A stretch of DNA of 64,000 nt from Mycolicibacterium crocinum (GTDB lineage: Bacteria; Actinomycetota; Actinomycetes; Mycobacteriales; Mycobacteriaceae). Position numbers and translations under genes: made by a program. The notes below the pieces were generated by a model. The model did not search any database. It was not told where the DNA came from and saw nothing but the letters and a program-made list of their open reading frames with translations. Location of the stretch: positions 806,001-870,000 of the forward strand of contig NZ_CP092362.2 of NCBI RefSeq assembly GCF_022370635.2, in the 5' to 3' direction. Below are positions 55,686 through 64,000 of the stretch, in pieces. The stretch's first letter is position 1, and each line of letters starts with the position of its first letter.

Positions 55686-57017
55686 TCACGCGCCTGTACC
55701 GCGACGGCGCGAAACCACCATGAATCCGACCACTGCGAGCGCCAGTACGCCCGCCGCGACAGCGACGCTGATGAGGACCGTCTTGTTCTTGTCGATCCAC
55801 GACGTCGACTCCGATGCCGCGGTCAGCTTCACGTTGTAGCCGGGCAGCGGCTCCTGACCCGGGCGCTGAATGCCCGGCAGCAGCTGCGTTTCGTTGATGA
55901 CGAACACCGCCTCGCCCTTATCGGTCTTCGACCATTGGCCCCAGGCCGGCACCTCTTCGTCGAGCAGCACCTTGACGGCGTTGTTGTTGGCGGGATCCTT
56001 GCCCAGGTCGGTCAACGATTTCACGCGGAACGGCTCGGATTGCCCGCGGTCGAACTTGACCTGAACCAGCACGTTCTTCTGGGTCTTCACCGGCGCCGGC
56101 TTCTGTGGTGGCGCCTGGCCGGGCGCGGGCTCGTAGCCGCCACCCGAGAAACTGCCGACGGACAGGTTGGTGGCCGGTCCCGACGCCGGACGCGTCATCG
56201 CGGTGAAGTTGTACGTGCCGGTGTTCGGGACGTTCAGCGTGGCCCGCTGGAGCGGCGCGACGGTGAAGACTTGGGTGCGACCGCCGTAGTCGTACAGAAT
56301 CGACAGCGGCGTGCGGTACGGGTTGGTGAACACCGGCCGGTAGAAACGGTCGTAGCTGATCCAGCTCGAATTCCACAGTGTGACTGGGCTACTCAACGTC
56401 ATCCCGGTGGTGAGGGTCGAGGTGCTCACCGTCGTCGAGACCGACTCCTGGTAGGTGGTGACCTCCTCGGAAGTCACCTCGGTGGACGTCGTCGTCGTGA
56501 CCTCCGAGGACTCGGCTGTGGTCACATCCTCACGCGTGACGTCCGGCTCCGCGGGCTCGACGATGCCGCCGTCTGACGACGGCGCCTGTGTGCCGGGCGC
56601 TTCGTTAGTCCCGCCGCCCGAGGACTGCGTGCCACCAGGTTCGTCGTGGGTTCCGCCGGGAGCCGGTTCAGCTCCACCGGGCTCGTCGTGGGTGCCGCCG
56701 GGCTCGTCGTGCGTGGCGCCGGGCTCGTCGTGCGTGGCGCCGGGCTCGTCGTGACCCCCGCCCGAGGGCTCCTCGACGCCGCCCGGCTCCTCGTGCAGTC
56801 CGCCGCCCGAGGGTTCCTCGACCCCACCGCCGGACGGGGCCTCTGGCACGCTGCCGCCGTCGTCCCCGCCGCTGAAGCTGCTGCCGCCACCGTCGTCGTC
56901 GCCGAACGGGTCCGCCGCGGCCACCGCAGTACCAGCAAACAGAGCCGACATCGATACCGCGACCGCGGCCATCATCGCTGCTGGCTTACGGAACTTTGCG
57001 GCGTTGTCGTTGTCCAC
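55686..57017 (-). CDS. Surface-exposed repeat protein with signal peptide and C-terminal anchor
   Basis: A 443-residue protein. Signal peptide (residues about 13-35, MMAAVAVSMSALFAGTAVAAADP), then a Gly/Glu/Pro-rich region with HDEPGAT/HDEPGGT heptads at about 85-125, a Thr/Ser/Glu-rich stretch (TTTTSTEVTSEEVTTYQ) likely glycosylated, a globular part (about 205-390) of beta character, and a C-terminal helix VLISVAVAAGVLALAVVGFMVV followed by RRRG as anchor. No enzymatic motif. Acts in the cell envelope. Divergent from the lipoprotein gene. The domain is not one I recognise. Confidence 0.72.
   Translation of the reverse strand: MDNDNAAKFRKPAAMMAAVAVSMSALFAGTAVAAADPFGDDDGGGSSFSGGDDGGSVPEAPSGGGVEEPSGGGLHEEPGGVEEPSGGGHDEPGATHDEPGATHDEPGGTHDEPGGAEPAPGGTHDEPGGTQSSGGGTNEAPGTQAPSSDGGIVEPAEPDVTREDVTTAESSEVTTTTSTEVTSEEVTTYQESVSTTVSTSTLTTGMTLSSPVTLWNSSWISYDRFYRPVFTNPYRTPLSILYDYGGRTQVFTVAPLQRATLNVPNTGTYNFTAMTRPASGPATNLSVGSFSGGGYEPAPGQAPPQKPAPVKTQKNVLVQVKFDRGQSEPFRVKSLTDLGKDPANNNAVKVLLDEEVPAWGQWSKTDKGEAVFVINETQLLPGIQRPGQEPLPGYNVKLTAASESTSWIDKNKTVLISVAVAAGVLALAVVGFMVVSRRRGTGA
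56679..56759 (-). repeat. 21-bp tandem repeats encoding HDEPGxx
   Basis: Four units of 21 bases (56679-56699, 56700-56720, 56721-56741 and a partial 56742-56759). Units 2 and 3 are identical, the others differ at a few bases. They lie in frame in the surface-protein gene, so copy-number change lengthens the stalk by seven residues per unit. Confidence 0.9.
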
Positions 57018-57212
57018 CCCGGCCTCCTAGACCCCTATGACGCGAAACCATTCCGCCCGAAGGCATATCTAACGGGCTGCCCCGAAGGTTTGTTCTACAG
57101 GATGCGCGCCGATTTCAGGGGAGGTTGCGCATCCTCAACGCTTGCGCGCCTTTTCTGCGGTCGGGCAGTTAACATCATCTGGCTTATGAGTGGCTGAGTC
57201 TGGGGGGATCTG

Positions 57213-58130
57213 GTGCGGGCACGAACCTGTTCGATCGGCGTCGCGGTGCTCTCGCTCGCGATCGCCGCTGCCGGTTGTGGACACGACAACTCGGCCAAAC
57301 CGGTGTCATCGGCGTCGGCGGCCGCGCCCGCGACGGCCCAAGCCTCGCCGCAACCGTCCGGCCAAGCCGACGTCAACAACAACGGGATGCCCGACGCGTC
57401 GGCCGACGATAAGGACTGGCCTGGCAAGATGACTGCGACCTACGAGGACGCGACCTCGCCGGAGGCAGTCACCGGCCGTGACCTCCTCAAGAACGATCAC
57501 CTGCTGGAGGACCTGGCCGACGGCATCACGTCCTCGATGAAGCTGCCCTACGACATTCCGTTGATCGGCAAGCAATGCGGGACGGCCAATGCGTACTGGA
57601 GCCCTGACGCCAAGTCGGTGACGATCTGCTACGAAGACGCAGCCGACGCGGTGGACATCTACACCAAAGCCGGTGACCCCGACCCGAAGGCCTCGGCGAT
57701 CAACTCCGAGATCGCGACGTTCTACCACGAGACCGGACACATGGTGATCGACATCTACGACCTGCCGGTGACCGGCCGGGAGGAGGATGTCGCCGATCAG
57801 CTGGCCGCCTACACCCTGCTGGCGCCCGGCCCGGACGGCAAGATCGACCCGGAGTCGGTGCAGGCGGTCAAGGACTTCGCCAGGGAATTCAAGGGCTACA
57901 GCGAGCAGAAGGGCGGCGAGATCGACGAGGGCCAGCTCGCCGACGTGCACACCCTGGACCTGGCCCGGATGTACAACCTCGAATGCTGGGTCTACGGCGC
58001 CGATCCCAAGGGCAACGCCGATCTGGTCAGCAGTGGTGCGCTTCCGCAGGATCGCGCCGACGGCTGCGAGGATGAGTACACCAAGTTGAGCAGCTCGTGG
58101 GATACCTTGCTCGGCCCGTATCTCAAGTAA
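57213..58130 (+). CDS. DUF4344 putative metallopeptidase lipoprotein
   Basis: A 305-residue secreted lipoprotein. Signal peptide with lipobox IAAAGC, Ala/Ser/Pro linker (about 30-55), then the DUF4344 domain with FYHETGHMVIDIYDLPVTGREEDVADQ, where HExxH-like HETGH followed by Glu-Asp would bind zinc. AYWSPDAKSVTICYED precedes it. GTG start preceded by GGGGGGATCTG. Probably anchored in the outer leaflet of the inner membrane. Divergent from the surface-protein gene across 195 bases, which presumably hold both promoters. Substrate unknown. Confidence 0.82.
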   Translation: MRARTCSIGVAVLSLAIAAAGCGHDNSAKPVSSASAAAPATAQASPQPSGQADVNNNGMPDASADDKDWPGKMTATYEDATSPEAVTGRDLLKNDHLLEDLADGITSSMKLPYDIPLIGKQCGTANAYWSPDAKSVTICYEDAADAVDIYTKAGDPDPKASAINSEIATFYHETGHMVIDIYDLPVTGREEDVADQLAAYTLLAPGPDGKIDPESVQAVKDFAREFKGYSEQKGGEIDEGQLADVHTLDLARMYNLECWVYGADPKGNADLVSSGALPQDRADGCEDEYTKLSSSWDTLLGPYLK

Positions 58131-58833
58131 GCGGCGGCAGCGCCGGCGACGGATGCGGGCCGGAGCTGAACCTGTCCAGCGAGCCGCCCGCCTCGACGAT
58201 GCCGCACAGCGCGTTCCAGCACAGCATGGTCAGATAGTCGATCAGCTCGTCGCTGGTCATCCGTGGGTTCGACATCCACGAGTGGGTTGCCAGCTGCACG
58301 CCGCCGACGATCAGGTAGGCCCACGGCTCGACTCCGCCGGTGTCCATGCCCGCCCGCTGCATACGTCTGCGCAGCACCACGGCAAGCATCCTGGCGATGA
58401 TTTGCTCCGAGTCGGCGATGACTTTGTTTTTGCTGGCCGAACTGTTTGCCATCACGAACCGGTACGGCTCCGGCTCGGAGGCGACGGTGTCCACGTAGAC
58501 CCGGATGATCTCGCGGGTGAGGTCGAATCCGTCCATGTTGGACGACAGGGCGGCGGCCATGTTGGGGATCAGTGTGGTCTGTGCGAACCGCATCATCACC
58601 GCGGTGGTGAGGTCGTTCTTGTCGACGAAATAGCGGTACAGGACGGTCTTCGAGACACCGATTTCCGCAGCTATCTCGTCCATGCTGACGTCGCGGCCGC
58701 GTCGGCGGATAGCCTCGAGCGCGCCGTCCACCAACTCGGTGCGGCGTTCGACCTTGTGTTGGTGCCAGCGTCGCTTGCGACCGTCGGTCTTGGCCCGGGC
58801 GTTTTCCAGGCCATGGCTCATCTTCTGTGCCAC
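58123..58833 (-). CDS. TetR-family regulator (Rv0472c homologue)
   Basis: A 236-residue TetR regulator. The HTH is in VDGALEAIRRRGRDVSMDEIAAEIGVSKTVLYRYFVDKNDL. A basic N-terminal extension (RKRRWHQHKVERR) precedes it. Its stop overlaps the lipoprotein gene by eight bases; divergent from the DUF445 gene across 98 bases, which may be its target. Confidence 0.9.
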   Translation of the reverse strand: MAQKMSHGLENARAKTDGRKRRWHQHKVERRTELVDGALEAIRRRGRDVSMDEIAAEIGVSKTVLYRYFVDKNDLTTAVMMRFAQTTLIPNMAAALSSNMDGFDLTREIIRVYVDTVASEPEPYRFVMANSSASKNKVIADSEQIIARMLAVVLRRRMQRAGMDTGGVEPWAYLIVGGVQLATHSWMSNPRMTSDELIDYLTMLCWNALCGIVEAGGSLDRFSSGPHPSPALPPLT

Positions 58834-58931
58834 TATCGCGGAGTCCGTTCCCCTCGTTCGAAACGATTCTACGGTCTAATCAATGGGCACCGTCACATTA
58901 ACTGGGTCGCGCGATAGCGGATGATGGTGGA

Positions 58932-60266
58932 GTGGCAGCCAAACATCGCCTTCCGGCGTTGCCGACCGAGGTAGTGCGCGCAGGTACGTCGTTTGCGGAG
59001 TCGTTCGCCGGGGCCGACCCCGAGGCGGACGCGCAGCGGCGCCGAGCGCTGCGCCGGATGAAGGCCGTCGCGCTGGGGTTCCTGATCGGCGCGACGCTGA
59101 TCTTCCTGGCCTGCCGGTGGGGTCAAGCCCAGGGCGGGCCGGCCTGGATCGGCTATGTGGGCGCCGCCGCCGAAGCCGGGATGGTGGGCGCGCTGGCCGA
59201 CTGGTTCGCCGTCACCGCGCTCTTTCGTCATCCGCTCGGGCTGAAGATCCCGCACACCGCGATCATCAAACGCAAGAAGGATCAGCTCGGCGAGGGCCTG
59301 GGCACCTTCGTGCGGGAGAACTTCCTGTCGCCGGCGGTGGTGGAGACCAAGCTGCGCGACGCGGAAGTGGCCGGCCGCCTTGGCAAGTGGCTGTCAGAAC
59401 CGTCGCATGCCGAACGGGTGGCCAGCGAGGCCGGCACCGTGTTGCGGGTCGTCGTGGAACTGCTCAACGACGACGACATCCAGCAGGTCATCGACCGCAC
59501 CATCGTCCGGCGGCTCGCCGAACCGCAGTGGGGTCCGCCCGTGGGCCGGGTGCTGGCCCAACTACTGGCCGAGAACCGCCAGGAAGCCCTGATTCAGCTG
59601 CTGTGTGACCGGGCCTTCGAATGGGCGCTGAACGCCGGCGACACGATCGAACGCGTCGTCACCCGGGATTCACCGAGCTGGTCACCGCGATTCGTCGACC
59701 AGCTGGTGGGTGACCGGATCCATCGCGAGCTGATGGATTTCACCGACAAAGTGCGCCGCAACCCGAATCATGAACTGCGCCAATCGGCTAACCGATTCCT
59801 GTTCGAGTTCGCCAACGATCTGCAGAACGACGATGCGACGATCGCACGAGCGGAGGCGGTCAAAGAGCAGCTGATGGAACGCGACGAGGTCGCGCGTGCG
59901 GCTGAGACGGCGTGGAAGACGTTGAAGCGCTTGGTACTCGAGGGCGTGGACGATCCGAACAGCACGCTGCGCACGCGCGTGACCGATTCGGTGATGCGGA
60001 TCGGGGAGTCGCTGCGCGACGACGCCGAGCTGCGCGACAAGGTGGACAACTGGATCGTGCGCGGGGCGCAGCACCTGGTCGGCCAATACGGGGCAGAGAT
60101 CACCACGATCATCACCGACACCATTGAGCGTTGGGACGCCGACGAGGCCAGCCGCCGCATCGAATTACACGTCGGCCGTGACCTGCAATTCATCCGGATC
60201 AATGGCACTGTAGTGGGTGCGTTGGCCGGCCTGATTATCTATACCGTCGCGCAAATACTGTTCTGA
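58932..60266 (+). CDS. DUF445 membrane-associated protein (Rv0473 homologue)
   Basis: A 444-residue protein with a hydrophobic segment near 45-60, a second around 70-95 (WIGYVGAAAEAGMVGALADWFAVTALFRHPLG, the DUF445 hallmark), a long helical body with coiled-coil character, and a C-terminal membrane helix (VVGALAGLIIYTVAQIL). GTG start. Function unknown; the family is widespread in actinobacteria. Confidence 0.87.
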   Translation: MAAKHRLPALPTEVVRAGTSFAESFAGADPEADAQRRRALRRMKAVALGFLIGATLIFLACRWGQAQGGPAWIGYVGAAAEAGMVGALADWFAVTALFRHPLGLKIPHTAIIKRKKDQLGEGLGTFVRENFLSPAVVETKLRDAEVAGRLGKWLSEPSHAERVASEAGTVLRVVVELLNDDDIQQVIDRTIVRRLAEPQWGPPVGRVLAQLLAENRQEALIQLLCDRAFEWALNAGDTIERVVTRDSPSWSPRFVDQLVGDRIHRELMDFTDKVRRNPNHELRQSANRFLFEFANDLQNDDATIARAEAVKEQLMERDEVARAAETAWKTLKRLVLEGVDDPNSTLRTRVTDSVMRIGESLRDDAELRDKVDNWIVRGAQHLVGQYGAEITTIITDTIERWDADEASRRIELHVGRDLQFIRINGTVVGALAGLIIYTVAQILF

Positions 60267-60358
60267 CCAGCGCTAGCAGGTGCTTGCAAAAGTTAGCACC
60301 CACGCGTAGTGTGGCACTCGTACGCATCGGATACCCAAATGCGACGGGAGGCGAACCA

Positions 60359-60751
60359 ATGGCTCAAGAAGGCGATCTTCAAGCCGTGGTGTCGAATGCC
60401 GCGCATGACATCGGGGGCTTCATTAGGGCGCAGCGTGAAGCCGCTCAGGTTTCGGTGCGGCAGTTGGCCGAGAAGGCCGGTGTCAGCAACCCATACCTCA
60501 GTCAGATCGAACGGGGACTGCGGAAGCCGTCGGCGGAGGTGCTGAGCCAGATTGCCAAGGCGCTGCGGCTTTCGGCCGAGGTGCTCTACATCCGGGCCGG
60601 AATCCTCGAGCCCGGGGAGGCCAGTCAGGTGCACGACGCGATCATCGGCGACACCGCGATCACCGAGCGTCAGAAGCAGGTGCTGCTCGACATCTACACG
60701 TCGTTCTGTCAGCAGAACGAAGCTGCCCGTGAGGAGCTCCTCACTGAGTAA
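60359..60751 (+). CDS. XRE-family regulator (Rv0474 homologue)
   Basis: A 130-residue regulator with a Cro/C1-type HTH at about 25-70: RQLAEKAGVSNPYLSQIERGLRKPSAEVL. The C-terminal half is helical. GGGAGGCG lies seven bases before the ATG at 60359, which fixes the start over the longer frame from 60284. Precedes hbhA by 63 bases; M. tuberculosis Rv0474 has been reported as a copper-responsive regulator. Confidence 0.88.
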   Translation: MAQEGDLQAVVSNAAHDIGGFIRAQREAAQVSVRQLAEKAGVSNPYLSQIERGLRKPSAEVLSQIAKALRLSAEVLYIRAGILEPGEASQVHDAIIGDTAITERQKQVLLDIYTSFCQQNEAAREELLTE

Positions 60752-60814
60752 CAGACCAGCAACTGACGAAACCCCCAACTGACAACACATTTCGATCTCG
60801 AAAGGAGCCACACA

Positions 60815-61429
60815 ATGGCTGAGAACAACCCCAATGTCGAAGACCTGAAGGCCCCGCTGCTCGCCGCCGTAGGCGCTGCCGACCTGGCCCTCGCCACCGT
60901 CAACGAAATCCTCGCGACCCTGCGTGAGCGTGCCGAAGAGGCCCGCAGCGAGGCCAGCACCCGCGTCGAGGAGCGTCGCGCCGCGCTGACCAAGCTGCAG
61001 GAAGACCTGCCGCAGCGTGCCGAGGAGCTGCGCGGCCGGCTGTCCAGCGAGGAGCTGCGCAAGGCCGCCGAGGGCTACGTCGAGCAGGCCACCGCGACCT
61101 ACAACAACCTCGTCGAGCGCGGTGAGGCCGCCTTGGAGCGCCTGCGCAACCAGGGTGACCTCAAGGACCTCTCCGCCCGTGCCGAGGGCTACGTCGACCA
61201 GGCCGTCGAGCTGACCCAGGAGGCCCTGGGCAACGTGTCGTCGCAGACCCGCGCCGTCGGCGAGCGCGCCGCCAAGCTGGTCGGCGTCGAGCTGCCCGCC
61301 AAGAAGGCCCCCGCCACCAAGGCCGCCCCGGCCAAGAAGGCGCCGGCCAAGAAGGCCGCTCCGGCCAAGGCTGCCGCCAAGAAGGCTCCGGCTAAGAAGG
61401 CTCCGGCCAAGAAGGTCACCCAGAAGTAA
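60815..61429 (+). CDS. hbhA: Heparin-binding haemagglutinin adhesin
   Basis: A 204-residue surface adhesin. Residues about 25-160 are a charged coiled coil with [23 protein letters not shown] and [21 protein letters not shown]; the C-terminal 45 residues are Lys/Ala/Pro repeats ([12 protein letters not shown]) that bind sulfated glycans and are methylated in M. tuberculosis. The core length matches the family (about 200). In saprophytic species it may have a different role, such as lipid storage. AAAGGAG lies eight bases before the ATG. Confidence 0.96.
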   Translation: MAENNPNVEDLKAPLLAAVGAADLALATVNEILATLRERAEEARSEASTRVEERRAALTKLQEDLPQRAEELRGRLSSEELRKAAEGYVEQATATYNNLVERGEAALERLRNQGDLKDLSARAEGYVDQAVELTQEALGNVSSQTRAVGERAAKLVGVELPAKKAPATKAAPAKKAPAKKAAPAKAAAKKAPAKKAPAKKVTQK

Positions 61430-61467
61430 TTAGCGCCTACGGACAAGACCCGCCTACGCTTGTAGCC

Positions 61468-61749
61468 GTGATGCTGCAAGGTGTGGCGGGTCTTGTTCTT
61501 CAGGTCGTCTTCTGGGTGGTCACCGCGGTGACCATCTATGCGTTCGTCAACGCGGCGATGCAGCGGCCGGATGCTTACCCCGCGGCCGAGAAACTCACCA
61601 AGCCGGTCTGGCTGGTGATTCTCGGTGTCGCGGGTCTGTTGTCGCTGTTCCTGGGCGTCACGGGTGTGGCGATCGCCGCCGTGGCGACCGGCGTCTACCT
61701 GGTGGACGTCCGGCCCAAGCTGCTCGAGGTGCAGGGGAAGTCGCGCTGA
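61468..61749 (+). CDS. DUF2516 small membrane protein (Rv0476 homologue)
   Basis: A 93-residue protein with two hydrophobic helices ([19 protein letters not shown] and [31 protein letters not shown]) joined by the [15 protein letters not shown] loop, the DUF2516 pattern. GTG at 61468 or ATG at 61471 starts it. Its stop overlaps the next gene. Confidence 0.85.
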   Translation: MMLQGVAGLVLQVVFWVVTAVTIYAFVNAAMQRPDAYPAAEKLTKPVWLVILGVAGLLSLFLGVTGVAIAAVATGVYLVDVRPKLLEVQGKSR

Positions 61750-62165
61750 GCGCTCGACACCGCCTCGCTACAGTTCTCGTCGCCCTGCCGTTAGGCGTGT
61801 GCCTCGCCGCCCCCGCCACGGCCGACTCCACCCCCGCTCCGCCCTACATCGACCACGTCACGTGGGCGGACTGGGGTGACCTCAAGAGCTTGCGCGTATA
61901 CCCGACACCGGCCGGCCGCTCGGTGGCCGGCCAACCGCTCAAGCAGCAGACCGATATCGATGAAGCGTGGGGCGAGGTGCTGGCCCTGGCGCCCGAAGCC
62001 GACCTGCCTGGGATGCGCGATCAATTCGTCTGCCACTTCCGGTTCGCCGAGATCGGCCAACCCGGCAAGACCAGCTGGAATCTCGAGCCGTGGCGGCCGG
62101 TCGTCGACGACCAGACGATGACGGCCTCCGGCTGCAATCCCGGTGGTCTGGAGGAGCCCTTCTGA
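61746..62165 (+). CDS. Secreted DUF2599 protein (Rv0477 homologue), probable CTG start
   Basis: A 139-residue protein with a signal peptide ([20 protein letters not shown]) and the mature core [22 protein letters not shown]...[23 protein letters not shown], matching Rv0477. The signal peptide is only complete if translation starts at CTG 61746, which overlaps the DUF2516 stop as CTGA; the only other start in frame, GTG 61797, would remove the signal. A case for a rare CTG start or for re-initiation. Its end overlaps deoC by one base. Confidence 0.77.
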   Translation: MSARHRLATVLVALPLGVCLAAPATADSTPAPPYIDHVTWADWGDLKSLRVYPTPAGRSVAGQPLKQQTDIDEAWGEVLALAPEADLPGMRDQFVCHFRFAEIGQPGKTSWNLEPWRPVVDDQTMTASGCNPGGLEEPF

Positions 62166-62845
62166 TGCGCTCTAAAACTGAGGTGGCCGCGCTCGTCGAT
62201 CACACGCTGCTCAAGCCCGAAGCCACCGGGGCGGATGTCGCCGCCCTTGTCGAGGAAGCCGCCGAACTGGGCGTGCTGGCGGTGTGCGTGTCCCCGTCGA
62301 TGGTGTCTACGGCCAACTCGGCCAGGGCCCAGCGCACGAATCTCGCCATCGCGAGCGTGGCCGGTTTCCCGTCAGGCAAGCATCTGCCAGAAATCAAGGC
62401 CCGGGAAGCCGCGGCAGCGGTCGACGACGGCGCCAGCGAAATCGACATGGTCATCGACGTCGGGGCGGCGCTGGCCGGCAACTTCGCCGCCGTGGCCGCC
62501 GACATCGCGACGGTGCGAGCCGCGGTACCGGGCGCGGTGCTCAAGGTCATCGTCGAATCGGCCGCGCTGCTGAGCCTCGCCGACGAGGACACCTTGATCG
62601 CGGTGTGCCGGGCCGCCGAGGAATCCGGCGCCGACTTCGTCAAGACGTCCACCGGCTTCCATCCCGCCGGCGGCGCATCGGTGGTCGCGATCGAACTCAT
62701 GGCGAGCACCGTCGGCGGCCGGCTCGGCGTCAAAGCCAGCGGCGGTATCCGGACTGCAGAGCACGCGCTGGCGATGCTCGACGCCGGCGCGACCCGGCTG
62801 GGACTGTCGGGGACGCGCGCGGTGCTCGACGGCCTATCCGGCTAG
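62165..62845 (+). CDS. deoC: Deoxyribose-phosphate aldolase
   Basis: A 226-residue class I aldolase splitting 2-deoxyribose-5-phosphate to acetaldehyde and glyceraldehyde-3-phosphate in nucleoside salvage. [34 protein letters not shown] and [13 protein letters not shown] carry the Schiff-base Lys and partner residues. ATG overlaps the previous stop as TGATG. Confidence 0.95.
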   Translation: MRSKTEVAALVDHTLLKPEATGADVAALVEEAAELGVLAVCVSPSMVSTANSARAQRTNLAIASVAGFPSGKHLPEIKAREAAAAVDDGASEIDMVIDVGAALAGNFAAVAADIATVRAAVPGAVLKVIVESAALLSLADEDTLIAVCRAAEESGADFVKTSTGFHPAGGASVVAIELMASTVGGRLGVKASGGIRTAEHALAMLDAGATRLGLSGTRAVLDGLSG

Positions 62846-63786
62846 ACGCCCTGGAAGCAGGGGTCCTGCTGGCCGTTCGGGATCGTCGCGTTCTGGGTGA
62901 CGAACTTGGCGGTGACGCCGTCGTCGGTGACCGACACGCTGTCGGCGTGAATGCCCATCGGCAGGTTCTTGGTCAGCGTGGACATGAACGCGTCCAATGC
63001 GGGCTGCACGGTTTCCTTCGGCAGCGTGAAGCCCAGCCCGGTCAGGTTCGTCACCTGAAGCGTCAGACCACCGTTGGACACCGCGGGCTTGGTGGTGATC
63101 GCCCCCATCGCGCTCTGCAACTCGATGGTGCCGTCCGACGGCGACGTCTTCACCCCGCTGATCAGGCTGCCGAAGAACGGGATGGCGTTCTGCACGGTCT
63201 CCTTGATGCCGTCCTTGGTCCACTTGATGGTCGCGTCCAGCGAGCCCATCGTGCCCGCCGAGTCGGCCGTCTGCTGGATCCGGATGTCATCGAGCCACAG
63301 GTCGAGCTTCATGCCCTTGGCCCCGCGAATCTGATTGCCCGCGGTTTCGACGTGGATGTCGCTGTAGTGCCGCGAGAGGTGCTGCAGCAGGAAGGGGCGG
63401 GCGCCGAACGAGACGTCGGCCTGGTCCTGCACCACGCAGGAGACGGCCCGGGACACCACCGTGTCGGCCTCATGGCGGACATAGAGCTCGGTGCCGAGCA
63501 GGCCGGCGACCACCACGGCCACGACGATGATCAGGACCAGGACGATCGACAGCGGGTCGCGCAGGAATCTCCGCTTGCCCTCGTCGGGCTGTTCACCCGG
63601 CGGCGCCGGTGGCGGCGTCTGCGACGGCGGCGGTTGGTGCGGGATGTGCTGAGTCGGCGCGTCGGCGGGGCTGCCCGGTCGGGGGATGTATTCGGTGGGG
63701 GTGCCCTGACCCTGTGCGGCCCAGGCCGGCGTGGTCGGGTCGCCCGGGCCGACGGGATGGTTGGGGCCCTGTGGCGGATTCGTCAC
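62842..63786 (-). CDS. DUF2993 (LmeA-like) membrane-anchored protein (Rv0479c homologue)
   Basis: A 314-residue protein: Pro/Gln-rich cytosolic N-terminus (1-75), one membrane helix (about 80-103, [19 protein letters not shown]), and an extracytoplasmic DUF2993 domain of the LmeA type ([24 protein letters not shown]). LmeA-like proteins bind lipids or lipoglycan intermediates in the periplasm. GTG start at 63786 overlaps the nitrilase stop (GTGA). Convergent overlap with deoC of four bases. Confidence 0.85.
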   Translation of the reverse strand: MTNPPQGPNHPVGPGDPTTPAWAAQGQGTPTEYIPRPGSPADAPTQHIPHQPPPSQTPPPAPPGEQPDEGKRRFLRDPLSIVLVLIIVVAVVVAGLLGTELYVRHEADTVVSRAVSCVVQDQADVSFGARPFLLQHLSRHYSDIHVETAGNQIRGAKGMKLDLWLDDIRIQQTADSAGTMGSLDATIKWTKDGIKETVQNAIPFFGSLISGVKTSPSDGTIELQSAMGAITTKPAVSNGGLTLQVTNLTGLGFTLPKETVQPALDAFMSTLTKNLPMGIHADSVSVTDDGVTAKFVTQNATIPNGQQDPCFQGV

Positions 63787-64000
63787 CCGCGCGATTCTGC
63801 CTTATCAATCTGAGCGAACTCTGAGCGGTTACGCAGCACCGCGAGCGTTTCCCGCGCCGGTGCGACCCGGTCGATGTCGATATCGGTCACCAGAAGCTGC
63901 GGATCGTCACCCGCCGACGCCACCACCTCGCCGAGGGGCGAGGCGACCACGCTGCCGCCGACACCGGTCGGCGCCTTGGTCGACGTCGCCAGCTCGTCAC
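63783..64000 (-). CDS. Carbon-nitrogen hydrolase (nitrilase family), C-terminal part
   Basis: The last 71 residues of a protein starting outside the window: GVGGSVVASPLGEVVASAGDDPQLLVTDIDIDRVAPARETL is the usual end of carbon-nitrogen hydrolases, with VxxPxG near the end of the domain. Agrees with Rv0480c in position. The catalytic Glu-Lys-Cys lie beyond base 64000. Confidence 0.8.
   Translation of the reverse strand, partial: DELATSTKAPTGVGGSVVASPLGEVVASAGDDPQLLVTDIDIDRVAPARETLAVLRNRSEFAQIDKAESRG

Overview
The window is high-GC actinobacterial chromosome and looks like a fast-growing mycobacterium (Mycolicibacterium). From memory, two blocks follow the Mycobacterium tuberculosis gene order. 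One is pssA-psd-moeA2-SDR-groEL2 (Rv0436c to Rv0440). The other is prolyl oligopeptidase-aldehyde dehydrogenase-DUF779-lpdC-ramB-thioesterase-aceA-fadB2-umaA-TetR-DUF445-XRE-hbhA-deoC-DUF2993-nitrilase (Rv0457c to Rv0480c). The material between and inside these blocks is accessory and holds the unusual content.

Region 1 (1-4.8 kb): phospholipid synthesis (pssA, psd), molybdenum cofactor (moeA), a short-chain dehydrogenase (SDR), a HAD phosphatase and a SRPBCC protein. Region 2 (5.0-17.7 kb): a tightly coupled operon that I do not recognise as a described pathway. In order it encodes a PEP-synthase/rifampin-phosphotransferase-like dikinase, a fatty-acyl-AMP ligase fused to a nucleotidyltransferase, a free acyl carrier protein, a thioester-reductase-like SDR, a nucleoside-diphosphate-kinase-like protein, an AfsA (A-factor synthase) double-hotdog protein, a UbiA-type prenyltransferase and a family 1 glycosyltransferase. 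A convergent cytochrome P450 follows. Fatty acyl activation, ACP loading, AfsA-type condensation, prenylation and glycosylation would suggest a glycosylated butenolide-like or related lipid product; that product is inference. Region 3 (17.7-24.4 kb): an SF2 helicase, a cupin, a second copy of the SDR, a TetR regulator with two candidate operators, groEL2 behind two CIRCE elements, and a DUF559 nuclease-fold gene bracketed by two related cruciform repeats.

Region 4 (24.4-32.4 kb): assorted small enzymes (PNPOx-like, SDR, carboxymuconolactone decarboxylase-like, N-acyl-D-amino-acid deacylase, glyoxalase/VOC, DinB, PAP2, PPK2) plus a membrane protein and a DUF2889 protein. Region 5 (32.4-35.4 kb): a four-gene leftward operon of a DUF2563 WXG100-like protein, a 505-residue protein with a glycine-zipper hydrophobic C-terminus, and two related membrane proteins. 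I read this as a candidate type VII-secreted membrane-active toxin with immunity proteins. Region 6 (35.4-45.9 kb): prolyl oligopeptidase, two flavin monooxygenases, an acetoin/butanediol-type dehydrogenase pair, a GAF-domain regulator, and an aldehyde dehydrogenase with its DUF779 partner. Region 7 (45.9-64 kb): the conserved lpdC-to-nitrilase core with glyoxylate shunt (ramB, aceA), mycolate methyltransferase umaA, a second PPK2, a repeat-rich surface protein, a DUF4344 lipoprotein, hbhA and deoC.

I saw no rRNA or tRNA gene, CRISPR array, transposase or integrase.
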